Shown here: positions 1 through 8,512 of the stretch, one piece after another | How positions within the stretch are numbered: position 1 is the stretch's first letter | How the letters are laid out: every line of letters starts with the position of its first letter | NCBI GenBank assembly: GCA_013152925.1 | Contig: JAADFK010000004.1 | Coordinates: 1 to 38,138, forward strand | DNA length: 38,138 bases | Direction of reading: 5' to 3' | Origin: Acidobacteriota bacterium | GTDB taxonomy: Bacteria > Acidobacteriota > Thermoanaerobaculia > Thermoanaerobaculales > Sulfomarinibacteraceae | The notes under the pieces: model-generated | Told to the model about the DNA's origin: nothing | Databases searched by the model: none | Seen by the model: only the letters and a program-made list of their open reading frames with translations | Program-made: the position numbers and the translations under genes

Positions 1-13
1 CGACGGGCGGGGA

Positions 14-35
14 GACCCTGTCAAAAACCAGGGTC
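14..35 (-). terminator. Weak hairpin after the RNase E/G gene
   Basis: A 7-bp inverted repeat, GACCCTG (14-20) and CAGGGTC (29-35), with an 8-nt loop lies just past the stop codon of the minus-strand ribonuclease gene. No T-tract follows in the direction of transcription, so this may be a 3' stabilising hairpin and not an intrinsic terminator. Confidence 0.35.
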
Positions 36-41
36 CCGGTG

Positions 42-2300
42 CTACTCCTCACCGAAGAGGCGGCTGAAGAGCCGCCGGACGCCGTCGGTCGCGGTCGTCT
101 CCTCGTTTCGCGGGTTGGTGTCAGTCGAGCCGCCGCCACCGGCAGCACCTTCCGCCGGACCCTCGGGCCGTTCCGCCCGTTGTTCTTCCGCCGGCCGTGG
201 CTGGGAAGCCGGGGCGTTCTCCTTCCGCTCCGGTGAAGCTCCGCCGTTGTCCACGGTGGGTTTCTTGCGCCGCCGCCCGCCCCGGCGCCGGCGGCGGGAG
301 GACGAGCCCGTCTCCTTCTCCTGGCCGCCGCCTCCGTCCGGAGCCGCCCCGGCCTTTTCCGCTTCCGCCTCCCGGGGCGCCTGGCCGCCGCTGCCACCCT
401 TTTCGGTCTTCCTGGCCGTCGAATCCTCGGTGGACGCGCCGGGCTTTCTCCGCCGGCGGCGCCGTGACGAGGAGCTCCTGGGACGGTCGGCCTGTAGGTT
501 CTCCTTGCGCGGGCTCGCCTCCGCCTGGGCGGGCTGCTCCGGGCGATCGGAGGTCCCACGAGGCTCCGGTGGCTCCGCGGATGTGGCCGGCTCCCCGTCT
601 CCGCCGATGGGCGCATCGGCCGTCTTCTTGTGACGGCGGCCGCCCCGCCGCCGCCGCTTCGACGGAGTGTCCGTCGTGCCGACGGCGGGCTCGGCGGTTT
701 CCCCGGCGGGTTGCCGCTCCTGGGGTTGGGATGCGGCTGCGGCGGGACCCCCTCCGGTGGTCAGATCGGTCACCTGGACGGCGGGTTGTTCGGGCTCCGC
801 TGCCTGTGAAGAATCTGCCTGGCGCGTCTGTTTCACCCAGGAGATGTCCTCCTCCGAACGGTGCAGGCCCGGCGCGGCGACGACTTCGATGGTGATCTCG
901 TAACCAGCCTCCAGGTCGGCCAGCTCTTTCCGGTAGGTGTTCTGCAGGAAATCTGCCAGCTCGGGGTGCAGGCGGACGCGAACGCCCTTGAGCCCCCGGG
1001 TCGCCGCGCGCTCCTCGATCCGCCGCAGCAGGTTGAGGCTGACGGTCTCGGGGCTGGGGATCCTGCCGCCGCCGCCACAGGTGGGACAGAGGCGGTGGGT
1101 CCTCAGGACGAGGGGCGTCTTCAGCCGCTGGCGGTTGATCTCCAGGAGACCGTTGGGACTGATACGTCCGACGCTGACGCGGGCCCGGTCAGCCTTGAGG
1201 GCATCGCGCATGGCCTTCTCGATGGTCTTCCGGTGTTTCGGGGAGTCCATATCGATCAGGTCCACCACGACGAGGCCGCCGATGTCCCGGAGCCGGAGCT
1301 GGCGGGCGACCTCGGCGATGGCCTCGAGGTTGGTCTTGAAGGCGGTCTCGGACTGGCTCCCGCCGCGGGTGGACCGTCCCGAGTTGACGTCGATGGCCGT
1401 CAGGGCCTCGGTACCCTCGATGACGATGGACCCGCCGGAGGGAAGCTCGACCCGAGGCTGGAAGATGCGTTCCAGCTGGTCTTCCAGGTTGTACCTGGAG
1501 AACAGCGGCATCCGCTCGCGGTAGCGGATGACCCGCGTCTTCGAGCGGGGCATGAAGGCCCGCATGGCGGCCTGGACCCGCTCGAAGGCCTCGTCGCTGT
1601 CCACGACGACCTCCTCGATATCGGGGCTCAGCATGTCGCGCACGGCCTGGATGATCAGGTCCTGGTCGCTGTAGAGGAGACGCGGTCCCTTGCCCTGATT
1701 GGCCTCGCTTCGAATCCGCTTCCACAGGCGGAGGAGGGCGTTGAGGTCGCGGTTGAGGGCTGTCTTGCTCTGGCCGATGGCGTTGGTCCGGATGATGTAG
1801 CCGAACCCCTCGGGGGCGGCCAGCTTCTCGGCCGCTTCCTTAAGGGCGCGCCGCTCCTCCTCGTCCTCGACCCTGCGGGAGATTCCGTGAACGTCGTCAT
1901 AAGGCATGAGCACCAGGTGGCGCCCGGCGAGGCTGATATTGGTGGTCAGGGCGGCGCCCTTGCTGCCGGAGGGGTCCTTGGTCACCTGCACCAGGATCGG
2001 TCCGCCCTTTTCCAGGATGCGGTCGATGCGGGGCCGCCGGCTCTCCTCGGCCGGCGTGCGGTGCCACGCCTGGCGGACCACGTCGTGGGCCCGCACGAGG
2101 CCGTCCCGCTCGGCGCCGTAGTTGACGAAGGCGGCGTCGAGACTGGGCTGGACGGAGCTGACGACGCCCCGGTAGATGTTGCCGCGGGTCAGGCCCGCCT
2201 GGGCGATGGCCACCTGGTAGTCCTCGAGGATATCCCCGTTGACGACGGCGATGCGCAGCTCTTCCGGGCGCTGCGCGTTGATCAACATTCTTCGTGCCAC
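42..2300 (-). CDS. Ribonuclease E/G family endoribonuclease
   Basis: Single-strand-specific endoribonuclease of the RNase E/G family, acting in mRNA decay and rRNA processing. The 752-aa product starts MLINAQ-like after a short VARR leader, has an S1 RNA-binding domain (about residues 30-115, GNIYRGVV...), the catalytic DNase-I-like region with Asp304 in AIDVNSG and Asp350 in LIDMDS (equivalents of E. coli D303 and D346), and the zinc-link CPTC at Cys405 and Cys408. After about residue 490 the protein becomes a disordered tail rich in Pro, Glu and Arg with three basic clusters such as KRRRRGGRRHKK, which probably bind RNA. I chose a GTG start at 2300 because GGGAG lies 5 nt upstream; an in-frame ATG at 2312 and one at 2432 lack a ribosome binding site. 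The tail resembles RNase E more than the shorter RNase G, so I leave the symbol open. Confidence 0.93.
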   Translation of the reverse strand: MARRMLINAQRPEELRIAVVNGDILEDYQVAIAQAGLTRGNIYRGVVSSVQPSLDAAFVNYGAERDGLVRAHDVVRQAWHRTPAEESRRPRIDRILEKGGPILVQVTKDPSGSKGAALTTNISLAGRHLVLMPYDDVHGISRRVEDEEERRALKEAAEKLAAPEGFGYIIRTNAIGQSKTALNRDLNALLRLWKRIRSEANQGKGPRLLYSDQDLIIQAVRDMLSPDIEEVVVDSDEAFERVQAAMRAFMPRSKTRVIRYRERMPLFSRYNLEDQLERIFQPRVELPSGGSIVIEGTEALTAIDVNSGRSTRGGSQSETAFKTNLEAIAEVARQLRLRDIGGLVVVDLIDMDSPKHRKTIEKAMRDALKADRARVSVGRISPNGLLEINRQRLKTPLVLRTHRLCPTCGGGGRIPSPETVSLNLLRRIEERAATRGLKGVRVRLHPELADFLQNTYRKELADLEAGYEITIEVVAAPGLHRSEEDISWVKQTRQADSSQAAEPEQPAVQVTDLTTGGGPAAAASQPQERQPAGETAEPAVGTTDTPSKRRRRGGRRHKKTADAPIGGDGEPATSAEPPEPRGTSDRPEQPAQAEASPRKENLQADRPRSSSSRRRRRRKPGASTEDSTARKTEKGGSGGQAPREAEAEKAGAAPDGGGGQEKETGSSSRRRRRGGRRRKKPTVDNGGASPERKENAPASQPRPAEEQRAERPEGPAEGAAGGGGSTDTNPRNEETTATDGVRRLFSRLFGEE

Positions 2301-2362
2301 AGATGCTCCCATGCGCGGGCCGTTGTTGCATGACTGGGACGGAACGCCCAAGGGACGGCCGG

Positions 2363-2384
2363 CCGGCCCGGCGCGCCGGGCCGG
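2363..2384 (-). promoter_or_regulatory. Perfect 22-nt palindrome in the ribonuclease mRNA leader
   Basis: Positions 2363-2384 form a perfect GC palindrome (half-site CCGGCCCGGCG). It falls inside the roughly 100-nt leader predicted between the minus-strand promoter and the GTG at 2300, so the mRNA would begin with a very stable hairpin. E. coli rne is autoregulated through a structured 5' leader; a parallel here is inference. Confidence 0.45.
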
Positions 2385-2410
2385 GGCGATCGTCCCCGGC
2401 CAGCGGGGCC

Positions 2411-2439
2411 ACAATAGCCCATGAACGGACAAATTGGAA
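2411..2439 (-). promoter_or_regulatory. Candidate sigma-70 promoter for the ribonuclease gene
   Basis: On the minus strand, TTCCAA (2439-2434) and TATTGT (2416-2411) are separated by 17 nt. The -10 matches consensus at four of six positions, the -35 at three. It would give a leader of about 100 nt before the GTG start. Confidence 0.4.
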
Positions 2440-2491
2440 GCGCTATGGGACTGGAGTAAAGGTCCTTGGGTTCGTTCGAGAAGGAGGGGTG

Positions 2492-2497
2492 TATACT
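2492..2497 (+). promoter_or_regulatory. -10 box TATACT for the small secreted protein gene
   Basis: TATACT lies about 57 nt ahead of the ATG at 2554, in the divergent region shared with the ribonuclease gene. No good -35 is seen at 17 nt (TTCGTT at 15 nt is the nearest), so the call rests on the -10. Confidence 0.4.
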
Positions 2498-2553
2498 GGG
2501 TTCAATGTGATGGCGGTCACTGACTGCCCGCTTTCATCAGGTTGGGGGGCCTT

Positions 2554-3012
2554 ATGCACTCGAGCGCGCGACGGATCATCGTTCTCTCTCTGATCCTGGT
2601 GCTGGCCGGCACACTCCAGGGGCTGGCGCAGAATGCCGATTTCGCCACCGTGGACAACCCCTACCAGGGCGAGGTGCCATTCACCCTCGGCAAGCCGTCC
2701 TCTCCCATGGTCGAGATCGCCGGTATCAGGTGGTCGACCATCCGGCTGATCCCCTCCACCACGGCGCTGGAATCGGGACGTCGAATCCGGACCGTCGTGG
2801 AAGTGACCCTGGAAAACACCATGAGGTCGCGGGCCAAGGTCCTCATCGTGCTGCTCTTCGAGGACGGCGACGGCAACGGCCTGGACCGGGTGGAGCTGAA
2901 ACCGATCACCGTGGGCGGCGGCAAGAAGAAGATCTTCAAGCAGAAGATCAAGGTACAGTCCGACGTTCTCGGTGCCGCTGCAAAGCTCTACCTCTTCGCC
3001 GAGGTCAAGTAA
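2554..3012 (+). CDS. Small secreted protein of unknown function
   Basis: A 152-aa protein that I do not recognise. Residues 1-26 are a typical signal peptide (basic ARR, then VLSLILVLAGTL, then small residues before the cleavage region), so it is probably periplasmic or secreted. The mature part is short and beta-prone: IAGIRWSTIRLI, TVVEVTLEN and KVLIVLLFEDGDGNGLDRVEL suggest an immunoglobulin-like sandwich with a possible calcium-type DGDGNGLD loop, ending in a basic GGGKKKIFKQKIK strand. An upstream TTG at 2542 is in frame, but the ATG at 2554 has a G-rich GGGGGG just before it and leads straight into the signal peptide. It is divergent from the ribonuclease gene and faces folE. Confidence 0.75.
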   Translation: MHSSARRIIVLSLILVLAGTLQGLAQNADFATVDNPYQGEVPFTLGKPSSPMVEIAGIRWSTIRLIPSTTALESGRRIRTVVEVTLENTMRSRAKVLIVLLFEDGDGNGLDRVELKPITVGGGKKKIFKQKIKVQSDVLGAAAKLYLFAEVK

Positions 3013-3166
3013 GCGCCGGGTTACCTGTCCCCTTCGGGGCCGGCGATGCCCTGGAAAACGAGGTGGCTGTGAGGCCGGGTTTCCCCGTGTACGGCCCTTC
3101 GGGCCTGCAACCGCCCTGGCCACGGTAACGTGCTCGCTTCCCTGCGACGTTCAGCCGCGCAGGTCC

Positions 3167-3820
3167 CTACCAGGTGTGCTGCCGGCGGACCAGGGCCAGG
3201 AACTCCTCCCGGACCTTCCGGTCGGCGAAACACCCGCGCAACGCCGAGGTCGTCGTCAGGGCACCGGGCTTCTTGACGCCACGCATCTCGACGCACAGGT
3301 GCCGGGCTTCGATGACCACCATGACTCCCAGGGGTTTGAGCTTGGCCCAGAGGAACTCGGCCACCTGCTCCGTCAGGCGTTCCTGAAGTTGCGGGCGCTT
3401 GGCGTAGAACTCGAGGATACGCGGGAGCTTCGAGAGACCGACGATGCGGGACTGCGGGATGTAGGCGATGTTGGCGTGACCGTAGAAGGGTACGAAATGG
3501 TGTGCGCACATGGAGTAGAAGGGGATCTCCCGCTCGATGACCATGTGGTGGTAGTGCTCGTCGTTGGGAAAGGTGGTCACCTTGGGCTCGGCACCCTCGA
3601 AGATGCCGTGAAACATCTCCGCGTACATCTTGGCGACCCGCTCCGGCGTGTGGGTGAAGTTGGGGTCGTCGAGATCGAGATTGAGCTCACGCATCATCGC
3701 GGCGATGTGCGGCACCAGACGCTCGACCAGGTTCTGGCCGGCCTGTTTCGACACGAGGTTGCCGTTGCGCTCGTGGATGGGTTCCTGGGGGTCGTCGGAC
3801 ATCGGCTTGATCTCCCGCAT
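3167..3820 (-). CDS. folE: GTP cyclohydrolase I
   Basis: Converts GTP to 7,8-dihydroneopterin triphosphate and formate, the first step of tetrahydrofolate (and possibly queuosine) synthesis in the cytoplasm. The 217-aa length matches E. coli FolE (222 aa). Visible family features are HTPERVAKMYAEMF, the zinc and active-site segment YSMCAHHFVPF with Cys105 and His108, Cys176 in RHLCVEMRG, GLSKLPRILEFYAKRPQLQE, and the closing ALRGCFAD region. The ATG at 3820 has GGAGG 5 nt upstream. An in-frame ATG at 3844 preceded by AAGGTGA, and one at 3802, are possible alternatives. The frame stays open to 4264 upstream, but that extension is low-complexity and unlike FolE. The gene stands alone and is divergent from the S55 peptidase gene; the 150 nt between its stop and the preceding gene holds only weak hairpins. 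Confidence 0.95.
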   Translation of the reverse strand: MREIKPMSDDPQEPIHERNGNLVSKQAGQNLVERLVPHIAAMMRELNLDLDDPNFTHTPERVAKMYAEMFHGIFEGAEPKVTTFPNDEHYHHMVIEREIPFYSMCAHHFVPFYGHANIAYIPQSRIVGLSKLPRILEFYAKRPQLQERLTEQVAEFLWAKLKPLGVMVVIEARHLCVEMRGVKKPGALTTTSALRGCFADRKVREEFLALVRRQHTW

Positions 3821-4083
3821 GTGGGCCTCCGCGCGCTCGAACATGTTCACCTTGCAAAATACGCCTTTTCCGGGATTGATTCCAGGGTTACACTGGAGGA
3901 GGTTGTTCCGCTGTCCCCTGCCGCCGACCCTGATGCTGCCGCTGCTGCTTCGCTGTCCCTGTCGCCGTTGCTGCGGCCGGCCATGGCGGGGAGCTCCCTC
4001 GGCTCCGGCCGGTGCGGGCCTACCCTCGGGGCGCCGTTCCACCATGCCCAGCAAGCTGGGCGATGCCACGGCGGCTGCCGCGG

Positions 4084-4089
4084 TAGAAT
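4084..4089 (+). promoter_or_regulatory. -10 box TAGAAT placed 8 nt before the ATG
   Basis: TAGAAT ends 8 nt before the ATG at 4098, and no Shine-Dalgarno sequence lies between. If this is the real -10, transcription would start at or within a few nt of the start codon (leaderless mRNA). No convincing -35 is visible. The rest of the 253-nt folE/S55 gap shows no gene or element. Confidence 0.35.
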
Positions 4090-4097
4090 GACGGCTT

Positions 4098-5885
4098 ATG
4101 AGGTCTTTCCGCCACCTTGCAGCCCTTCTGTTCGTTCTGATCATGGCCGGTGCGGCTGTCGCGGAGGTGCCCGAGATCCGGGACCTGGGTTCCGTCGCGC
4201 CCGGTACGCGAGGCGTGTGCATCACGGAGATGCCGGGCGGCGAGCTGACGAAGATCCCGCTCACCGTCCTGGCCTACCAGACCGGTGCGACCCCAGGTGG
4301 CGACATGTTCCTGGTTCGCCTGGACGACCCGCGTTTCAAGGCCACCGGAATCCTGGCCGGTATGAGCGGTTCCCCGGTGTACATCGACGGCCGTCTCCTG
4401 GGTGCCCTGGCCTTCGCGTGGCAGTTCGCGAAGGAGCCTGTGGCCGGTGTGACGCCCTTCATCCGGATGATGTCGTTGGGAAAGGGGACCGGTGGCGCGA
4501 GCCGGCCGGCAACGTCGCCGCCGGGCCGGCCGGCCTTCGCAGGTCTGGTCGAGGCGTGGAACGAGGGTACGCTTGGCCGGAGCGTGCTCGACTGGCTGCT
4601 CCCGGGATCGACGCCGAAGGGCCGATCACGGGTGCTTGCCGTTTCCCTGGGCGCCGGCCCCGCGGACGGTTGGCTGGCCGGCGCCTGGAAGCGCCTGGGG
4701 TGGGCCACGACCGGTGCGGCAGCCCGAAGCTCGGGGGACGATCCTCTTCCGATGCCCCGGCCGGGAGGCATGATCGCCGCGGTCCTGGTGGATGGGGATG
4801 CGACCGTCGCGGCCGGTGGCACGGTGACCGAGGTTCGCGGCCGGCAGGTCTGGGCCTTCGGACACCCCTTCCTGGGGACCGGCCGGGTCCGCCTGCCCCT
4901 GGCACGGGCCAGGGTGACCGCCCTCCTGCCGAGCCTCGCCTCCTCCTTCAAGTTCTTCGCGGTGGGCCGGGAGGCCGGCGCGCTGGAGGCCGACCGCTCC
5001 CGTGGTATCTGGGGGCGCCTCGGCGCCGTGGCGCCGATGCTCCCGGTTCACATCCGTGTCGATGGACGCCGGTACGAGGTCCGTATCGTCCCGGATCGCA
5101 CTCTGTTGCCGCTGCTGGCCGCCTACGTGACCCAGACCTCCATCACGGCCGGCGGACGCTCGCTGGGCGACCAGACGCTGCACCTGGACATCGGCCTGGA
5201 CTACGGCCCCGGCGGCCGGGCCAGTTTCCGGGAGAGCTTCGTCCGCCCAGATGCTCCGGCCCAGGCCGCGGCCCTTGCGGCGGCCGTCCTCGGCTACATG
5301 GAGGGATCTCCCTTCCCGGCGCCGCCTCTCAAGGGGCTGGAGATTTCCGTCAGGACCGAGGAAGCCGTACGGAGGATCACGATCGTCGAAGCGGCGCCGG
5401 AGCGCCGGATCGTCCGGCCCGGGCAGCTGCTCCGGGTCCATCTCCGGCTGCGCCGCTTCGGCCAGGGTGACACGTGGCGGACGGAGGAGATTCGCATTCC
5501 CGCCGATGCCAAGGCCGGCGCCGTGGACCTCGTGGTGGGGGACGGGGATGCCTGGACGCTGTACGACCTGGGGGCGCGTCCCTTCCGTCCGGCCTCCTTC
5601 GAGGATGACCTGCGCCTGCTCGACCGGCACCTTCCGGCCAGCACGATCGTGCTCGCACTGGAGCGGCGGGATGTGGGCGTCGTCCTGGACGGCGGCACCG
5701 TTGCGGTGCCGCCGAGCGTGGCGCTGTACCTGGAAGCTGGCCGTGGCGGCGAGGTGAAGAAGGTCTCGTACCGGGTGGTGGCGCGGCGGGTCATCGACCT
5801 CGGGGAGCCGGCCTCGGGCGGATTCCGCGTGAGGCTTCGGATTCGGACCGACGGAATGGTTTCAGGCGAGGAGGAGGGTTCATGA
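4098..5885 (+). CDS. Secreted SpoIVB/S55-like serine peptidase-fold protein
   Basis: A 595-aa exported protein; residues 1-22 are a signal peptide ending AVAE. The core has GMSGSPVYIDGRLLGALAFAW around Ser90, the hallmark of SpoIVB (MEROPS S55) peptidases, and a second conserved block AFGHPFLGTGRVRLPL with His255 followed by PSLASSFKFFAVG. In B. subtilis SpoIVB the catalytic His (H236) comes before the Ser (S378); here the GHPF His follows the Ser, so the two half-domains appear swapped. Acidobacterial and deltaproteobacterial proteins with this layout are usually annotated as S55-domain proteins. Beyond residue 320 the chain is beta-rich with no recognised domain. The stop overlaps the next ATG (ATGA at 5882), so translation is probably coupled. 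Substrate and proteolytic activity are unknown. Confidence 0.8.
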   Translation: MRSFRHLAALLFVLIMAGAAVAEVPEIRDLGSVAPGTRGVCITEMPGGELTKIPLTVLAYQTGATPGGDMFLVRLDDPRFKATGILAGMSGSPVYIDGRLLGALAFAWQFAKEPVAGVTPFIRMMSLGKGTGGASRPATSPPGRPAFAGLVEAWNEGTLGRSVLDWLLPGSTPKGRSRVLAVSLGAGPADGWLAGAWKRLGWATTGAAARSSGDDPLPMPRPGGMIAAVLVDGDATVAAGGTVTEVRGRQVWAFGHPFLGTGRVRLPLARARVTALLPSLASSFKFFAVGREAGALEADRSRGIWGRLGAVAPMLPVHIRVDGRRYEVRIVPDRTLLPLLAAYVTQTSITAGGRSLGDQTLHLDIGLDYGPGGRASFRESFVRPDAPAQAAALAAAVLGYMEGSPFPAPPLKGLEISVRTEEAVRRITIVEAAPERRIVRPGQLLRVHLRLRRFGQGDTWRTEEIRIPADAKAGAVDLVVGDGDAWTLYDLGARPFRPASFEDDLRLLDRHLPASTIVLALERRDVGVVLDGGTVAVPPSVALYLEAGRGGEVKKVSYRVVARRVIDLGEPASGGFRVRLRIRTDGMVSGEEEGS

Positions 5886-7981
5886 GACGGGTGATACCGC
5901 TGTTCGCTCTGGCCGTGCTGGTGACGGGGGGCGTGGCCGCCTCGCAGACACGGCGGTGGGTGTCCGATACGGCTGCGGATCTGGTCAGGGGCCGTGGGGA
6001 GGGCGTCGCCGTTACGAGCGATGGCCGCCTCGTTCCCGTGGCTCGATGGCGGGCGGCGCTGACCCTCGAGGAACCGACGGCGCTGGCGGCCGTTGTGGGC
6101 CCGAAGGGATCGATCATCGTCGGGACGGGTCATCCGGCGCGACTGGTCGCCATCGAGGGTGGGTCGCAACAGGTCCTGGCCGAGGTGCCGGCCGAGCAGG
6201 TGACGGCGCTCCTCGGCCTCCCGAACGGCGACCTCCTGGTGGCCACCGTCGGACCCGCCGTCATCTATCGGTACCACTCCGGCACGCTGGCCGAGGTGGG
6301 GCGCCTGGGAGCGGGCGGCGTGTGGGACCTGGCGCTCTTTCAGGGACAGGTGGTCGCTGCGGCCGGCCCCCCGGCGACCCTGTACCACGTTACGGAGAAG
6401 GGCCTCGAGCGCTGGGTGGAGCTTCCGGACACCCACGCCAGGTGCCTAGCGGCCGATGGGGATTCGTTGATCGTCGGAACCTCGGGCAAGGGGTACGTGC
6501 TTCGTGTGGACACCGGGGGCACGGTGGGGGTCGTGGCCGACACGCCGTTCACCGAGATCGCCTCGCTGGCAGTGGCGCCCGGTGGTGTCGTGTGGGCCGC
6601 GGCGGTCGTTGGGGAGCCGGAAGAAGGCGCCCGGGGTGGCGTGACATCCAAGAAGCCGGCTGGCGCGGCAGGAGCGAAGACGGCGAAGGTGAGCAGCAAG
6701 GCGGCGAGCCTCAAGCTGCCCAAGCTCAACGGCAAGACGGCCGCCTCCGAGCTGATTCGCGTGACGCCCGACGGGGTCGTGCTCTCGGTGCACCGCTTCG
6801 TCGACCAGGTGGTGTCCGCCCTGGCGTGGGACGGCAGCGGCGTCCTGGCCGGTACCGGCTGGGAGGGCGAGGTGTGGCGCTTCGAGCCCGGCGGGCTCGG
6901 TGCGCGCCTGGCGGTGGTGGACGCCGTGCAGGTCGTGGCCTTCGCCGGCCGGGGGCGGATTGCCCTGACCCAGGGCCCCGCCTCGGTCCTGGTCCGCGAT
7001 CCGTCCAAGCCGGGCGGCGGGACCTTCCGGAGCCGTGTGCACCGCTTCAAGATCCCGGCCCGGTTCGGCAGCTTTCGCGTGGCACCCCGGCGGCCGGGGG
7101 TCCGGATCCGCTTCCGGTCCGGCGTGACGGCGGCGCCGGATCACAGCTGGCTGCCGTGGACCGACTGGTTGCCGGCCGGGTCCGGCATCGTTCCCCTGCC
7201 CCCGGCGCCCTCGTTGCAGTGGGAGCTGGAGATTCCCGCCACGGCACTCGGCGGCATCGATCTCGTGGAGGTCGCCTACCGCCAGATCAACGCCCCGCCC
7301 CGTCTGGAATCGGTCAAGGTGGCGGAGCCCGGCGCGGTGTGGCTGGCCTCCCCACCGCCGACGGGGCAGTACATCCAGGTGGATCACCCGGATGAGAACG
7401 GCTTTTTCACGGTGCTCTCCCGGGGCAAGAAGGCTGCCTCGACCACCCGGAACGGGAAGAAGTACTGGCGGGTTGGGTTTCGTACGGTATCCTGGAAGGC
7501 CAGGGATCCCAACGGCGATCCGTTGCTCTTCTCGGTGGAGCTCGAAGGGGAGGACGGTTTCATTCTGCCGGTTCGAAAGGACCTCGACCGGAGCCAGCTC
7601 GCGGTCGATGTCACCGCCGTACCCGACGGGCGGTACAGGTTCCGGGTGCATGCCACGGACCGGGTTCGGAACCCCGGACACGCGTTGGCAGCGATGGCCC
7701 TCAGCCGCTGGTTCACGGTGGACAACACGCCCCCGGTCGTCAGCTTCCGGAGGAAGGGGGAGAGCTGGCTGGTGGAGGTCCGCGATGCGGCGAGCGCTCT
7801 GGCCCGCGCCGAGTATTCGCGGGATGGGAAGGCCTGGAAACCCCTTGCGCCGGAAGACGGTATGCTCGACGGGACGGTGGAGCATTTCCGGATACCGGTG
7901 GTCACGGGACGCCACCTGCTGGTGGTCCGTGCCATGGACCGGCACCACAACCGGGCCACGGCTGGCGTGACGGAGGAGTGA
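5882..7981 (+). CDS. Secreted beta-propeller-like protein
   Basis: A 699-aa exported protein with an N-terminal signal peptide (residues 1-20, FALAVLVTGGVAASQ). Residues 30-390 contain repeated strands of the type GSIIVGTGHPARLVAIEGG, GDLLVATVGPAVIYRY and DSLIVGTSGKGYVLRVDTGG, typical of a PQQ- or NHL-like propeller of about 40-residue blades. A lysine- and alanine-rich stretch (about 257-288, KKPAGAAGAKTAKVSSKAA) interrupts the propeller. Residues about 400-695 look like two fibronectin/Ig-type sandwiches; DNTPPVVSF at the start of the last domain is typical of extracellular Ig-like repeats. It overlaps the S55 gene by 4 nt and ends 2 nt before the coaD start, so the three form one operon. 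Binding partner and role are unknown; its coupling with the S55 protein suggests shared work in the envelope. Confidence 0.72.
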   Translation: MRRVIPLFALAVLVTGGVAASQTRRWVSDTAADLVRGRGEGVAVTSDGRLVPVARWRAALTLEEPTALAAVVGPKGSIIVGTGHPARLVAIEGGSQQVLAEVPAEQVTALLGLPNGDLLVATVGPAVIYRYHSGTLAEVGRLGAGGVWDLALFQGQVVAAAGPPATLYHVTEKGLERWVELPDTHARCLAADGDSLIVGTSGKGYVLRVDTGGTVGVVADTPFTEIASLAVAPGGVVWAAAVVGEPEEGARGGVTSKKPAGAAGAKTAKVSSKAASLKLPKLNGKTAASELIRVTPDGVVLSVHRFVDQVVSALAWDGSGVLAGTGWEGEVWRFEPGGLGARLAVVDAVQVVAFAGRGRIALTQGPASVLVRDPSKPGGGTFRSRVHRFKIPARFGSFRVAPRRPGVRIRFRSGVTAAPDHSWLPWTDWLPAGSGIVPLPPAPSLQWELEIPATALGGIDLVEVAYRQINAPPRLESVKVAEPGAVWLASPPPTGQYIQVDHPDENGFFTVLSRGKKAASTTRNGKKYWRVGFRTVSWKARDPNGDPLLFSVELEGEDGFILPVRKDLDRSQLAVDVTAVPDGRYRFRVHATDRVRNPGHALAAMALSRWFTVDNTPPVVSFRRKGESWLVEVRDAASALARAEYSRDGKAWKPLAPEDGMLDGTVEHFRIPVVTGRHLLVVRAMDRHHNRATAGVTEE

Positions 7982-7983
7982 GC

Positions 7984-8499
7984 ATGGTGCAGACAACGGC
8001 AGCGTTGGCGGTCTACCCGGGTTCCTTCGATCCTCTCCACCTGGGGCACGTGGACATCATCGATCGGGCGGTGCAGATATTCCCCAGGGTTGTCGTGGGA
8101 ATTCTCGAGAACGCCTCCAAGGACTCCCTGTTCACGCCGGCCGAGCGGGTGGAGATGATCGGCCGGCTTTACGCCGAGGTGCCGTCGGTGGAGGTCCGCA
8201 GCTTCAGTGGGCTCCTGGTCAGCTTCCTCAAGGAGCTCGACGCCACCATCATCATCCGTGGCATGCGCGCCGTCTCGGACTTCGAGTACGAGTTCCAGAT
8301 GGCCCTGATGAACCGCCGACTCTATCCCAACGCCGAGACCGTGTTCCTGACGCCGAAGGAGGAGTACACCTACCTCTCCTCGAGGCTCGTCAAGGAGGTC
8401 ATCGGGCTGGGAGGCGACGTGTCGGGGCTGGTGCCGGAGCCCGTCCTCGGTCATCTCCAGGCACGGTATCGCAAGGCCACCCACCCGCCCACACGGTGA
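7984..8499 (+). CDS. coaD: Pantetheine-phosphate adenylyltransferase
   Basis: Transfers an adenylyl group from ATP to 4'-phosphopantetheine, giving dephospho-CoA, the penultimate step of coenzyme A synthesis. The 171-aa protein has the nucleotidyltransferase signature YPGSFDPLHLGHVDII with His19 and His22 (HxGH), the conserved IIRGMRAVSDFEYEFQMALMNR and the C-terminal YLSSRLVKE (ISSxxVRE motif, 130-138) before GGDVSGLVP. The ATG at 7984 has GGAGG 7 nt upstream; a GTG at 7978 is in frame but too close to that site. It is the third gene of the S55-propeller-coaD unit. Length and motifs agree with the bacterial CoaD family (about 160 aa). Confidence 0.97.
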   Translation: MVQTTAALAVYPGSFDPLHLGHVDIIDRAVQIFPRVVVGILENASKDSLFTPAERVEMIGRLYAEVPSVEVRSFSGLLVSFLKELDATIIIRGMRAVSDFEYEFQMALMNRRLYPNAETVFLTPKEEYTYLSSRLVKEVIGLGGDVSGLVPEPVLGHLQARYRKATHPPTR

Positions 8500-8512
8500 G
8501 AGGAAGATGAGG

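Noticed and set aside
861-2333. Long open frame antisense to the ribonuclease gene
   Set aside because: High GC gives long open antisense frames. The plus-strand product has no domain, while the minus strand is a clear RNase E/G.
3845-4264. N-terminal extension of folE
   Set aside because: The extra residues are low-complexity Arg/Pro/Gly and take FolE far beyond its family length.
2972-5470. 832-codon open frame across folE and the S55 gene
   Set aside because: It covers two recognisable genes in other frames and has no domain.
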